Of a stretch of DNA of 61,032 nt, positions 17,258 through 25,024 are shown one piece after another (positions within the stretch are counted from its first letter, which is position 1; each line of letters opens with the position of its first letter). Where the stretch lies: assembly GCA_964597315.1 (NCBI GenBank), contig CAZQXD010000022.1, forward strand, positions 1-61,032, written 5' to 3'. The notes under the pieces were generated by a model. The model was not told the origin of the DNA and did no database searches. It saw only the letters and a list, made by a program, of their open reading frames with translations. The stretch comes from CAZQXD01 sp964597315 (lineage in GTDB: Bacteria; Pseudomonadota; Gammaproteobacteria; Competibacterales; Competibacteraceae). Position numbers and translations under genes: made by a program.

Positions 17258-20164
17258 TTAAGCCGGATAGATTTTGCATAGAGTGACCTTGGTCTCCTGC
17301 ATCATGGTCACCGAATCGTAGCCATAGGTGGTCGCGGTGTTGGCCGCCTCCCCCAGCACATAGGGATCGGACCCCTCGGGGTACTTGTGACGCAGGTCCT
17401 CGCCCTGAAAATGCCCGCCGAAGTGGTAGGGACAGAACACCACCCCCCGGGCCACCCGGGGAGTGACCATGGCCTTGATCTTGATCCGCCCCCCTTCGGG
17501 ACTTTCCAGCCACACCATCTGGCCGTCCCGGACAGCGGCATCGTGGGCGTCGCCGGGGTTGATCTCCACGAACATGTCCTGCTGCAACTCCGCCAGCCAG
17601 GGGTTGGAACGGGTCTCCTCGCCACCCCCTTCGTATTCCACCAGTCGACCGCTGGTAAAGATCAGCGGATAGGACTTGGAATAGTCCTTGGTCTGGATGG
17701 AGGCATAGCGGGTGGGCAGGCGAAAGAAGGCCCGGCGGTCCTCGTAGGTGGGATACCGGGACACCAGGTCATGGCGGGGGGTATACAGGGGTTCCCGATG
17801 CACTGGGATGGGGTCTGGATACTCCCAGACCTTGCAGCGGGCCTTGGCGTTGCCGAAGGGAGCGCAACCGTGGGCGATGGCCACCCGCTGGATGCCTCCG
17901 GACAGATCGGTCTTCCAATTTTTGCCCTCGGCCTCGGCTTTTTCATCCTCCGTGAGGTCGTCCCACCAGCCCAGTTGCTTGAGCATGTCGGCGCTGAACT
18001 CGGGATAGCCGTCGGTGAGTTCCGAGTCCTTGCTGTAGGCGTCCTCCGCCAGCAGATTAACCCCGTCCTTCTCCACCCCGAAGCGAGCCCGGAAGGTCAG
18101 CCCGCCCTCGGCCACCGGCAAGGAGGGGTCATACAGTAACGGCGTGCCGGGATGCTTCATTTCAGGAGTGCCCCAGCAAGGCCAGGGCAGGCCGTAGTAA
18201 TCCCCGTCGCAGGGTCCGCCCTCGGCCTTCAGGGTCGTGGTGTTGAAGGTATGGCGATTGGCCAGATGCAGCTTCAGCCGCTCCGGGCTTTGACCCGTAT
18301 AGCCGATGGTCCAAGTGCCCCGGTTGATCTCCCGGAGAATGTCCTCGATATCGGGTTCGTCGTTCTCCACCTTGATGTGCTGGGTCAGCTCGTCGGCGAA
18401 GCCCAGCCGCTTGGCCAGTTGGTACATGATAGTGTGGTCGGGCCGGGACTCGAACAGCGGGTCGATGACCTTCTCCCGCCACTGCAAGGAGCGGTTGGAA
18501 GCCGTGGCCGAACCATAGGTCTCGAACTGGGTGCAGGCGGGTAGCAGATAGGTGTTGTCCTTGCGATCGTGCAGCACCGCCGACACCGTGGGATAGGGGT
18601 CCACCACCACCAGCAGGTCAAGGGCCTCGAAGGCTGTCTTCATCTCCGGGCCGCGGGTCTGGCTGTTGGGGGCGTGGCCCCAGAAAAACATGGCGCGGAG
18701 CTTATCCTGCTGGGTGATGTTCTCCTTGGCCTCCAACACCCCGTCGATCCACCGGGAGACGGTGATACCGGCCATATTCATGGGCTTGAGGGTGGGCACG
18801 CTGCCGTCCTGGTCCTCGGCCTTGCCGCTGTCGTAGTCCCCCTGATCGAAACGGTTTGCGAGCCAATCGTAGTCCACGCCCCAAACCTTGGCCCAGTGCC
18901 TCCAGGCCCCCTCGGACAGGCCGTAATAGCCGGGCAGGGTGTGGGAGTTCGGCCCCACGTCGGTGGCCCCCTGGACGTTATCGTGGCCCCGGAAGATATT
19001 GGCCCCGCCGCCGGACACGCCGATGTTACCCAGGGCCAGTTGCAGAATGCAGTAGGCCCGGGTGTTGTTGTTGCCGATGTGGTGCTGGGTGCCGCCCATG
19101 CACCAGACGATGGTGCCGGGTCGGTTCTCCGCCAGGGTTTGGGCGGCCTGGCGGACCTCTTCCTCCGGCACGCCGGTAATATCCCGGACCACCTCGGGGG
19201 TCCACTTCTTGACCTCCTCCTTGACCTCATCCATGGCATAGACCCGCTGGCGGATATAGTCCCGGTCCTCCCAGCCATTTTCGAAGATATGCCAGAGCAT
19301 GCCCCAGATCAGGGGCACGTCGGTGCCGGGGCGCAGCCGGATGTATTGGTCGGCGTGGGCGGCGGTGCGGGTGAAGCGAGGGTCCACCACGATCAGCCTA
19401 GCGCCGTTCTCCTTGCCCCGCAGCACATGCTGCATGGCCACCGGATGGGCTTCGGCGGCGTTGGAGCCGATGAAGAACATGGCCTTGCAGTTGTGCATAT
19501 CGTTATAGGAGTTAGTCATGGCTCCGTAGCCCCAGGTGCTGGCCACCCCCGCCACGGTGGTGGAGTGGCAGATACGCGCCTGGTGATCGGAGTTATTGGT
19601 GCCCCATAAGGCCACCATTTTCTTGAACAAATAAGCCTGTTCGTTGTTGTGCTTGCTGGAACCTAGCCAGAACACCGAGTCGGGACCGGACCGCTCGCGT
19701 ATTCGGGTGATCTGCTCAGCGATCTCGTCTAGGGCCTGTTCCCAGGAGATTCGCTGCCACTTGCCGCCCACCATCTTGGTGGGGTACTTGAGGCGCCGGG
19801 CGCCGTGACCGTGTTCCCGCACCGAAGCGCCCTTGGCGCAGTGGGAACCTAGGTTGATGGGCGAATCGAAGGCCGGTTCCTGGCCGGTCCAGACGCCATT
19901 CTGGACCTCGGCGTCCACCCCGCAGCCCACCGAACAGTGGGTGCAGACGCTGTGCCTGATCTCGGTCTTGACCGCCGGATCAATGCGTTCGGCATGGGCC
20001 TTTTGCATCATTGACAAAGGCAGGCCCGCAGCCACCGCCACGCCGCCCAGGGACAGGCCGGAACGCTTGAGGAAGGTCCGCCGGTCCACGGCGGCGCCGA
20101 AAAAACCTGGAGCCACAGTTTTGGCGTCTGCCGGGCTGCCCACGGTTTTCTTATTGAGTTTCAT
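17258..20164 (-). CDS. fdhA: Formate dehydrogenase alpha subunit, Tat-exported, cysteine type
   Basis: This is the catalytic subunit oxidising formate to CO2 in the periplasm, with a Mo/W-bis-MGD cofactor and one [4Fe-4S] cluster. A Tat signal (DRRTFLKRSG, residues 27-36) leads the protein. Cluster ligands are Cys74, Cys77, Cys81 and Cys109. The active-site motif RICHSTTVAGVAS places Cys199 where selenocysteine occurs in E. coli FdnG, followed by His200. The frame is uninterrupted over 968 residues, so no UGA recoding is needed. The molybdopterin-dinucleotide-binding domain occupies the C-terminal part. Confidence 0.96.
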   Translation of the reverse strand: MKLNKKTVGSPADAKTVAPGFFGAAVDRRTFLKRSGLSLGGVAVAAGLPLSMMQKAHAERIDPAVKTEIRHSVCTHCSVGCGVDAEVQNGVWTGQEPAFDSPINLGSHCAKGASVREHGHGARRLKYPTKMVGGKWQRISWEQALDEIAEQITRIRERSGPDSVFWLGSSKHNNEQAYLFKKMVALWGTNNSDHQARICHSTTVAGVASTWGYGAMTNSYNDMHNCKAMFFIGSNAAEAHPVAMQHVLRGKENGARLIVVDPRFTRTAAHADQYIRLRPGTDVPLIWGMLWHIFENGWEDRDYIRQRVYAMDEVKEEVKKWTPEVVRDITGVPEEEVRQAAQTLAENRPGTIVWCMGGTQHHIGNNNTRAYCILQLALGNIGVSGGGANIFRGHDNVQGATDVGPNSHTLPGYYGLSEGAWRHWAKVWGVDYDWLANRFDQGDYDSGKAEDQDGSVPTLKPMNMAGITVSRWIDGVLEAKENITQQDKLRAMFFWGHAPNSQTRGPEMKTAFEALDLLVVVDPYPTVSAVLHDRKDNTYLLPACTQFETYGSATASNRSLQWREKVIDPLFESRPDHTIMYQLAKRLGFADELTQHIKVENDEPDIEDILREINRGTWTIGYTGQSPERLKLHLANRHTFNTTTLKAEGGPCDGDYYGLPWPCWGTPEMKHPGTPLLYDPSLPVAEGGLTFRARFGVEKDGVNLLAEDAYSKDSELTDGYPEFSADMLKQLGWWDDLTEDEKAEAEGKNWKTDLSGGIQRVAIAHGCAPFGNAKARCKVWEYPDPIPVHREPLYTPRHDLVSRYPTYEDRRAFFRLPTRYASIQTKDYSKSYPLIFTSGRLVEYEGGGEETRSNPWLAELQQDMFVEINPGDAHDAAVRDGQMVWLESPEGGRIKIKAMVTPRVARGVVFCPYHFGGHFQGEDLRHKYPEGSDPYVLGEAANTATTYGYDSVTMMQETKVTLCKIYPA

Positions 20165-20194
20165 GGCTTGAATCCTCCAGGGTAACGCCGTCGA

Positions 20195-20407
20195 CTAAAT
20201 CGTCCGGGCGCTGCGGTAGTAATCCCGCACATGCTGGGTTTCCTCATAGCCCTTGGATAACCGCTTCGGGTTTTCGCCGCTGGCCTGGACGGCGGGGGCT
20301 TGCGCGGCTTCCAGCCCCAGGGCCACCGCCCCGCTGGTCATCACCACGCCCTTGATAAAATCGCGACGGGTGGCGCCGCTTCCGCTTTTGCTCGCTGCAT
20401 CGTTCAT
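20195..20407 (-). CDS. Small Tat-signal protein of the formate dehydrogenase region
   Basis: The 70-residue product (MNDAASKSGSGATRRDFIKGVV) has a twin-arginine motif (TRRDFIKG) and a hydrophobic stretch, then only about 35 mature residues ending YYRSARTI. Such short Tat-target proteins accompany many fdh operons and may act as an accessory or export partner of the alpha subunit. AGGAGA precedes the ATG at 20407. It lies 30 bases upstream of fdhA. Confidence 0.85.
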   Translation of the reverse strand: MNDAASKSGSGATRRDFIKGVVMTSGAVALGLEAAQAPAVQASGENPKRLSKGYEETQHVRDYYRSARTI

Positions 20408-20455
20408 CGTCAATCTCCTAGGGAAGGGGTGTTGCCGACCGGCCATACCCGTCGC

Positions 20456-21067
20456 TCAGACCGTCATGGCCAGGTATTTGGCTTCGATTTCCATGAACCG
20501 CTCCCCGACCAGTCCCACAGCGCGATAGAAACGCGCCGATCCGGTCTGACCCAGATCTCGAAAAAATCGCCCCAGCCAAGGGGCCAGGTGTTTTTCAAAA
20601 AACAATCGCTGCATCCCAAAAGGGATAGTTGGATCGGTGATAATCATACCCATGGTCTCGCACAAAGCCGCCGCGTGATCTTCTGGCTCGCGAACCCCAT
20701 CCCGGCGTTCAATCCCCAACCGGGCCAGATCCAGGCGCAGTTCCGCCAGGGGCTTTTCCATCAGAAACCCGGTGAGATACCAGGAGCCATAAGGCACCAA
20801 CTCACCCTGGCCGATGCCGATGAACAACTGGAAATACTCATCGTCAAGGTCGGCCGACTCGGCGCTCTCGGCTGCCTGCCGCAGCCCGCGCCACGCCTCC
20901 GCCATAAGGCTGGCGGCGGCCTCCGGTATCTGAATTGACCGCAACAGCGCCAGCATTCCCGCATCGGGGGCTTGGGCCAGCAGATGGCCTAGTAGGGTGT
21001 AGGCATTGGCGCGCAGCGCGTCTTCCTCGCCCAGGCCCGCAGCGGACAACGGCGTTGGTTCGGTCAT
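20456..21067 (-). CDS. TorD/DmsD-family chaperone
   Basis: All-helical TorD-family proteins bind Tat signal peptides of molybdoenzymes and proofread cofactor insertion. The 203-residue sequence shows the family features: EYFQLFIGIGQGELVPYGSWYLTG in the middle and FFEKHLAPWLGRFFRDL near the C-terminus. The ATG at 21067 has AAGGA nine bases upstream; an ATG at 21076 is possible. Its place just before the small Tat protein and fdhA suggests FdhA is its client. Confidence 0.88.
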   Translation of the reverse strand: MTEPTPLSAAGLGEEDALRANAYTLLGHLLAQAPDAGMLALLRSIQIPEAAASLMAEAWRGLRQAAESAESADLDDEYFQLFIGIGQGELVPYGSWYLTGFLMEKPLAELRLDLARLGIERRDGVREPEDHAAALCETMGMIITDPTIPFGMQRLFFEKHLAPWLGRFFRDLGQTGSARFYRAVGLVGERFMEIEAKYLAMTV

Positions 21068-21080
21068 GGTTTGCATTCCT

Positions 21081-22757
21081 TCAACCCCGTTCTTTTCGGG
21101 GGGCCAGTACCGCTTGTCCATCCCGGTACAAATCCTCGACCCGACAGCTCTCGCACATCCGCAAGCGGTTCAGGGCCTTGTCGTCCTGAAACATCCAGTG
21201 ACCGTGAAGTTTTTCCGTCATCTTGTGGATCAGGGCGCGAGTGGCGAACGGCTTGCCGCATTGAATGCAGCAAAACGGTGGCTCTTCGTTGAGTACCTGG
21301 GAACCGCGACGTTGCTCGGGATCGTAAATAAAGCGCGGCGTCAGTGAGATGGCCTGCTCGGGACAGGCCCGCTCGCATAGCCCGCATTGCACGCACAAGG
21401 CTTCGCTGAAATTCAAACGCGGGGCGTCCCGGTCGGCGGTCAGGGCCTGGGTGGGGCACACCGCCACGCAGCCCATGCATAGGGTGCAGGCGTCCCGATC
21501 CACCTGAACCTGGCCGAAGGGAGCGCCGGAGGGCAAGGCCGCCACCGCCTGGGGTCGGGGCGCATGGCGATACAGATGATCCACGGCCAAGCGCAGTGTT
21601 TGGCGCTTCTGATCGTGGACGGCGAAACCGGCAGCGGGCCAACTGGGCGCGCCCAAACCCTCCAAGGCCGCCAGCACGTGGGCATCATCCCCCTCCAGCC
21701 AGCGCAGCCGCCGACCTTCGAAGCCCATGCCCTCCAGCATGGCCCGGGCATAATCCAGTTGGGTGTTCAGTTCCCTATGCACCGAAGGGGGCAAACCATG
21801 AACCGCCAGCCAGGCCAGGCCCCCCGCCCCGTAGGCCAGGGCGGTCAACCAGACCTCCAGGCCGGTGGAGCCCAGTTCGTTCAGCTCCACGGGCAGCACC
21901 CGCTCCGGCAGCGCCCCCGCCAGCCGGGCCAGCCGCTCCCGGCCCGCCGCGGCATCGTGGAACAGCAGCCAGGGGGCGCTCCCGCCGGCCTCTCCGTAAG
22001 CACGCAACAGGCGCCGTAGCTGATCCAAGGTATCCGTGGCCCGGGGATAGGCGTAGCGGATGGCGCCGGTGGGACAGGCGGCGGCGCAGCTTCCGGCCCC
22101 CTGGCACAGATAGGGGTCCACCTGGATCAACTCGCCCAGGGACTGAATGGCCCGAGCCGGACAGACCTCCAAACAACGGGTACACCCTCGCTGGCCCCGG
22201 CGGCCATGGGCGCAGATGGCTGGGTCGTAAACGAAAAACGCCGGTTTCTCGAACTCGCCTACCCGCTCCGGCAGTTCCGCCAAGGCCCGGTCCAGGGCTG
22301 CGGGGTCGGAGCCTGGAGCGTAATAGCCCGGAGGGGGCAGCTCCTGATCCAGCAGCGGCGGCATATTCAGGTCCAGCACCAGGTCGAACTGGGGCTGGCC
22401 GGAGGCGGTGAGCGGACCCAGCTCCAGCTCCCCGTCGGGACCCGCCAGATAGACCCTGAACGCCCCTAGGTGTCCCACCACCCGGGACGCCCGGCCCCGC
22501 AACAGTTCCGGGTCTCCGGCCCGATCCCCGGGGCCGACCTCCGGGGCCAGCACCGTGCATTGCAATTCCCCGCCCAGCCGTTCGACCGCAGCCAGGGCGG
22601 GTCGCAGGGAACCGAGTACCAGCAGCCGTCCGGCCGAACGATAGCCCACCAGGGCGGTAGGCTCAGCTTCGCCCGGTATCGCTTCCAGGGCGATCCGGCG
22701 GGCCTTGCCGTCGCTACCGGTGGCGGCCAGTTCCAGGAACACTGTGCCGTCACTCAC
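21081..22757 (-). CDS. Poly-[4Fe-4S] ferredoxin-type protein of the fdh cluster
   Basis: The 558-residue soluble protein has four ferredoxin-like cysteine groups in two pairs. The first pair (about 180-240) includes CTRCLEVCP and CQGAGSCAAACP. The second (about 425-475) includes CTLCMGCVAVCP and CVQCGLCERACP. Two further pairs near the C-terminus, CCIQC and CESC, could bind another metal. It starts at GTG 22757, overlapping the DUF3306 stop as GTGA. Such proteins are conserved in fdh clusters of proteobacteria and probably serve electron transfer during assembly or catalysis; the exact role is not established. Confidence 0.85.
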   Translation of the reverse strand: MSDGTVFLELAATGSDGKARRIALEAIPGEAEPTALVGYRSAGRLLVLGSLRPALAAVERLGGELQCTVLAPEVGPGDRAGDPELLRGRASRVVGHLGAFRVYLAGPDGELELGPLTASGQPQFDLVLDLNMPPLLDQELPPPGYYAPGSDPAALDRALAELPERVGEFEKPAFFVYDPAICAHGRRGQRGCTRCLEVCPARAIQSLGELIQVDPYLCQGAGSCAAACPTGAIRYAYPRATDTLDQLRRLLRAYGEAGGSAPWLLFHDAAAGRERLARLAGALPERVLPVELNELGSTGLEVWLTALAYGAGGLAWLAVHGLPPSVHRELNTQLDYARAMLEGMGFEGRRLRWLEGDDAHVLAALEGLGAPSWPAAGFAVHDQKRQTLRLAVDHLYRHAPRPQAVAALPSGAPFGQVQVDRDACTLCMGCVAVCPTQALTADRDAPRLNFSEALCVQCGLCERACPEQAISLTPRFIYDPEQRRGSQVLNEEPPFCCIQCGKPFATRALIHKMTEKLHGHWMFQDDKALNRLRMCESCRVEDLYRDGQAVLAPRKERG

Positions 22758-23308
22758 GACCCACCAGCGGAGGGATCGGGACCCGGTTCGGACTTGGTGG
22801 CTGGTGTGGGCGGATTCCGGGCCGGGGAGGACGGCTCCGCCTCGCCGGTCTCCGCCGTCGCGGCCTCGGCCAGTCGGCGCCGGGCTTCCAGCTCCAGCAT
22901 TCGCCTCATCTCGTGGGTGACCACCCCCCCCAAGGGCCTGAAATCATTAAAATTGCCCTCGTATTCGTTGAGGATGCAGCGGGTCTGGTACTTGGGCAGA
23001 TGAAACAGCTTGCGCAGCGCCAGTTTGCGCAGTTCCTCGCTCACCCGGGGAGACAGAAATCCCGACATATCGGAATGCTCGTCCAGGGTCTCCAGGGGGG
23101 GCATGTCGGCGTCATCGGGGGCTGGCTCTTCAGATGACCGAATAGAGGGCGCCGAACCCCGGTTGGCCGGACCCCGGTTGGCCGGACCCCGGTTGGCCGG
23201 ACCCCGGTTGGCCGGACCCCGTTCCTCCTGTTTGCGGCGCGACCAGCGGCCCAGAAACGTCTCATCGGAACGTTCTTCCGAATTAACGGGCGCCGTGGAT
23301 TTGGCCAT
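22754..23308 (-). CDS. DUF3306 protein with a GPANR repeat insertion
   Basis: The 184-residue product starts MAKSTAPVNSEERSDETFLGRWSRRKQ, the conserved opening of DUF3306, and continues with LRKLALRKLFHLPKYQTRC and DGLNEYEGN-like sequence typical of the family. The function is unknown, but the family is strongly linked to formate dehydrogenase and is usually next to DUF3305. Between the opening and the core are four perfect GPANR pentapeptides encoded by a 15-bp tandem repeat (23161-23220). The start overlaps the end of DUF3305 by 26 bases. Confidence 0.85.
   Translation of the reverse strand: MAKSTAPVNSEERSDETFLGRWSRRKQEERGPANRGPANRGPANRGPANRGSAPSIRSSEEPAPDDADMPPLETLDEHSDMSGFLSPRVSEELRKLALRKLFHLPKYQTRCILNEYEGNFNDFRPLGGVVTHEMRRMLELEARRRLAEAATAETGEAEPSSPARNPPTPATKSEPGPDPSAGGS
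23161..23220. repeat. 15-bp minisatellite, four perfect copies, inside DUF3306
   Basis: The plus-strand unit GGTTGGCCGGACCCC is repeated exactly at 23161, 23176, 23191 and 23206. In the gene (minus strand) it reads GPANR. On the plus strand one frame reads RLAGP, the same pentapeptide as the repeat in dsbD at 48890-48949. Confidence 0.97.
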
Positions 23309-23798
23309 GCCAGTTCTCCCGCTTGCGTGCTTTTTTGATTTCAGGCTGGTAACGGTCCAATACGAAGCGCTCCACCCAGCGGTAGATTTCCGGGGGCATG
23401 GGAACGGCATGCACCTCATCGCCGGCTTCCAGATAGGCTTCTGCCTCGTAATGGCTAATTCGGGTGAGCACGGGTACGACCCGGTTATCCACGGGATCTT
23501 CCCGGCAGATGATAAATACGCCGGGCCGCTCGCTCAGCAGGTTGTAGTAATAACTCTCGGCCTCGTCCCGGTGCAGCGCCAGGCTGAAACCTCGGTATAG
23601 GTACTGCTCACGCTCGGCGTCCTGGCGGATCAGAGTACCGCCAGCGCCGGACGCGCCCTTGCCGTCGTTCATGACGATGCCCAGGGCCTGCCAGTGGTCT
23701 CGGGACCAGCGTCCCCCGCTTTTTCGCCGCCTCTCCATGACAACCGCGACCGTGTAGGATGGGGATGATAAATCCCTTTCGGGCTGCCCCCGGGTCAT
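23283..23798 (-). CDS. DUF3305 protein of the formate dehydrogenase cluster
   Basis: The 171-residue product has the family core YTVAVVMERRRKSGGRWSRDHWQALGIV, followed by YLYRGFSLALHRDEAESYYYNLLSERPGVFII. The ATG at 23798 has GAGGTG six bases upstream and keeps the conserved VAVVMERR; the inner ATG at 23738 would delete it. This is the first gene of the minus-strand fdh operon, so the operon promoter should lie in 23799-23959. Function unknown; its association with formate dehydrogenase is well known. Confidence 0.88.
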   Translation of the reverse strand: MTRGQPERDLSSPSYTVAVVMERRRKSGGRWSRDHWQALGIVMNDGKGASGAGGTLIRQDAEREQYLYRGFSLALHRDEAESYYYNLLSERPGVFIICREDPVDNRVVPVLTRISHYEAEAYLEAGDEVHAVPMPPEIYRWVERFVLDRYQPEIKKARKRENWHGQIHGAR

Positions 23799-23959
23799 AC
23801 GCCACCTCTAAGGTGATACACACATTCCGATCAAGGAAATTTGTTTCATAGCTTGTCTAAATAGCATATCCGGCTGCGAATGCAACCGGATAGAGAATTG
23901 TTTCCCGTTATACGAAACGGCCGACCCGAGGGCCGACCGTTGGTTTTGACGCCGGAGAC
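23799..23959. promoter_or_regulatory. Region upstream of the fdh operon
   Basis: This gap separates the fdh operon start from the 3' end of the RTX gene and should contain the fdh promoter. It holds an inverted repeat at 23870-23889 (CCGG.TGC / GCA.CCGG with a GAAT loop). An imperfect GC palindrome at 23916-23941 could end RTX transcription. No convincing -35/-10 or sigma-54 pair was found. Confidence 0.35.
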
Positions 23960-24826
23960 TCAGAGGACCAGGGCCTCTAGGCGCTTTCGCAGGGACTGAG
24001 CCAGGTCCTTCCAGTCGATGAGCGCGGGGGGGCTAACCGTCAAGTCCACCAGCTCCACCTCGCCGCCGTCACGGTTGGTGCAGACCAGCACTTCCACGTC
24101 CTTCAGGTGCAGGGTGACCCGCAGTCCGTTATCGGTGTCCTGCTGACCCGTTTCGAAGGCGTCACGCACGCCGCGCAAGGAGAATCGCACCAGATGATCC
24201 AAGTCCAGGTCATCCAGGGCCGCCGCAGCCTCGGCGCTGGTGGAGCGGTCGATCACTTCGCAAAAGCCCGGAGACCCGCTTACATTTACTGTGGGCAGCC
24301 AGGTGAAAGGATTGAGGTCGATCTCCCCGGCCTGCTGATCGTTGCTGACCCGGAACACCAGTTGACCATCTTCAATCTCACCCATCAGCCCGAACACCAC
24401 GGCATCCTGACCGCGATCACCATGGAACAGATCGGAGCCGTCGCCCGGCGCCCAGATAAAGACATCGTTACCCCGACCACCGAAGGCGCGGTCCCGGTTT
24501 TGGGGATTGAAATGCTCGGTGCCGCCGATGAGAACGTCATTGCCAGGGCCGCCGTCCAGAATATCTACCCCCAAGCGGCCGATCAGCACATCATGTCGGC
24601 GGGTGCCGGACAACACATCGCCGAACTGCATACTCTGGTCGATCCCACCACCGGCCAGGGCCGGGTCCTGGGGCTGGACGATGGGGTTCGCGGCGGAGTT
24701 GTTGTCGGCGCCGATGAACACATTGCTGATCCGACCACCGATGTTATCGGCCAGGGCCGGGGCCATGCCGGCGGCCAGCAGATTCAGGGCGATGGCGGAG
24801 CAGATCAGAGACTTAGTGGGTTTCAT
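23960..24826 (-). CDS. Exported RTX-repeat calcium-binding protein
   Basis: The ATG at 24826 (MKPTKSLICSAIALNLLAAGMAPALADN) starts a classical Sec signal peptide with cleavage after ALA. RTX nonapeptide-like repeats follow: GRLGVDILDGGPGNDVLIGG, then GGRGNDVFIWAPGDGSDLFHGDRGQDAVVFG (about residues 75-140), which would bind calcium in a beta-roll. The C-terminal 130 residues are acidic and not recognised. RTX proteins normally leave by type I secretion with a C-terminal signal; the Sec peptide points to the periplasm or surface. It is divergent from the regulator at 25025. Confidence 0.8.
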   Translation of the reverse strand: MKPTKSLICSAIALNLLAAGMAPALADNIGGRISNVFIGADNNSAANPIVQPQDPALAGGGIDQSMQFGDVLSGTRRHDVLIGRLGVDILDGGPGNDVLIGGTEHFNPQNRDRAFGGRGNDVFIWAPGDGSDLFHGDRGQDAVVFGLMGEIEDGQLVFRVSNDQQAGEIDLNPFTWLPTVNVSGSPGFCEVIDRSTSAEAAAALDDLDLDHLVRFSLRGVRDAFETGQQDTDNGLRVTLHLKDVEVLVCTNRDGGEVELVDLTVSPPALIDWKDLAQSLRKRLEALVL

Positions 24827-24991
24827 GGTGCTATCCTCAGTTGGCTTGAAGGTCTGTTTCAAAGTATGTTGCGGGGAGGCGGCTTTGGCGCTTCCCAACA
24901 ACCGGCCCGGCGCTTCCTCGGGGGGTGTTTTGCTACCCGCCGGCTGTTGATGGTCAGAATACGGAGCTGGGCTGGACCGGTCATAAGCAAA

Positions 24992-25010
24992 CGGTAAAGT
25001 TTCGGTAAAG
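24992..25010 (+). promoter_or_regulatory. Direct repeat resembling a PhoB/OmpR-type operator
   Basis: GGTAAAG occurs twice (24993-24999 and 25004-25010), separated by TTTC, giving an 11-bp period. Seven-base direct repeats with four-base spacers are the binding pattern of OmpR/PhoB winged-helix regulators. The second copy runs into the ribosome site (AAAGGAG) of the downstream gene, which itself encodes such a DNA-binding domain. Confidence 0.5.
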
Positions 25011-25024
25011 GAGTGGTTAAAACC

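Noticed and set aside
17258..20164. Selenocysteine formate dehydrogenase
   Set aside because: The active-site position is an ordinary cysteine codon in RICHSTTV and the frame has no internal UGA.
21775..22560. 261-codon minus-strand frame rich in Gly and Arg
   Set aside because: A GC-rich alternative frame inside the poly-ferredoxin gene, whose cysteine motifs decide the real frame.
23161..23220. Possible short CRISPR array
   Set aside because: Units are identical 15-mers with no spacers, in frame inside a protein gene; the same holds for 48890-48949.
23010..23600. Plus-strand 196-codon frame containing RLAGP repeats
   Set aside because: It lies opposite DUF3306 and DUF3305, which have family matches and ribosome sites; the plus frame is a shadow, although its peptide reveals the kinship with dsbD.
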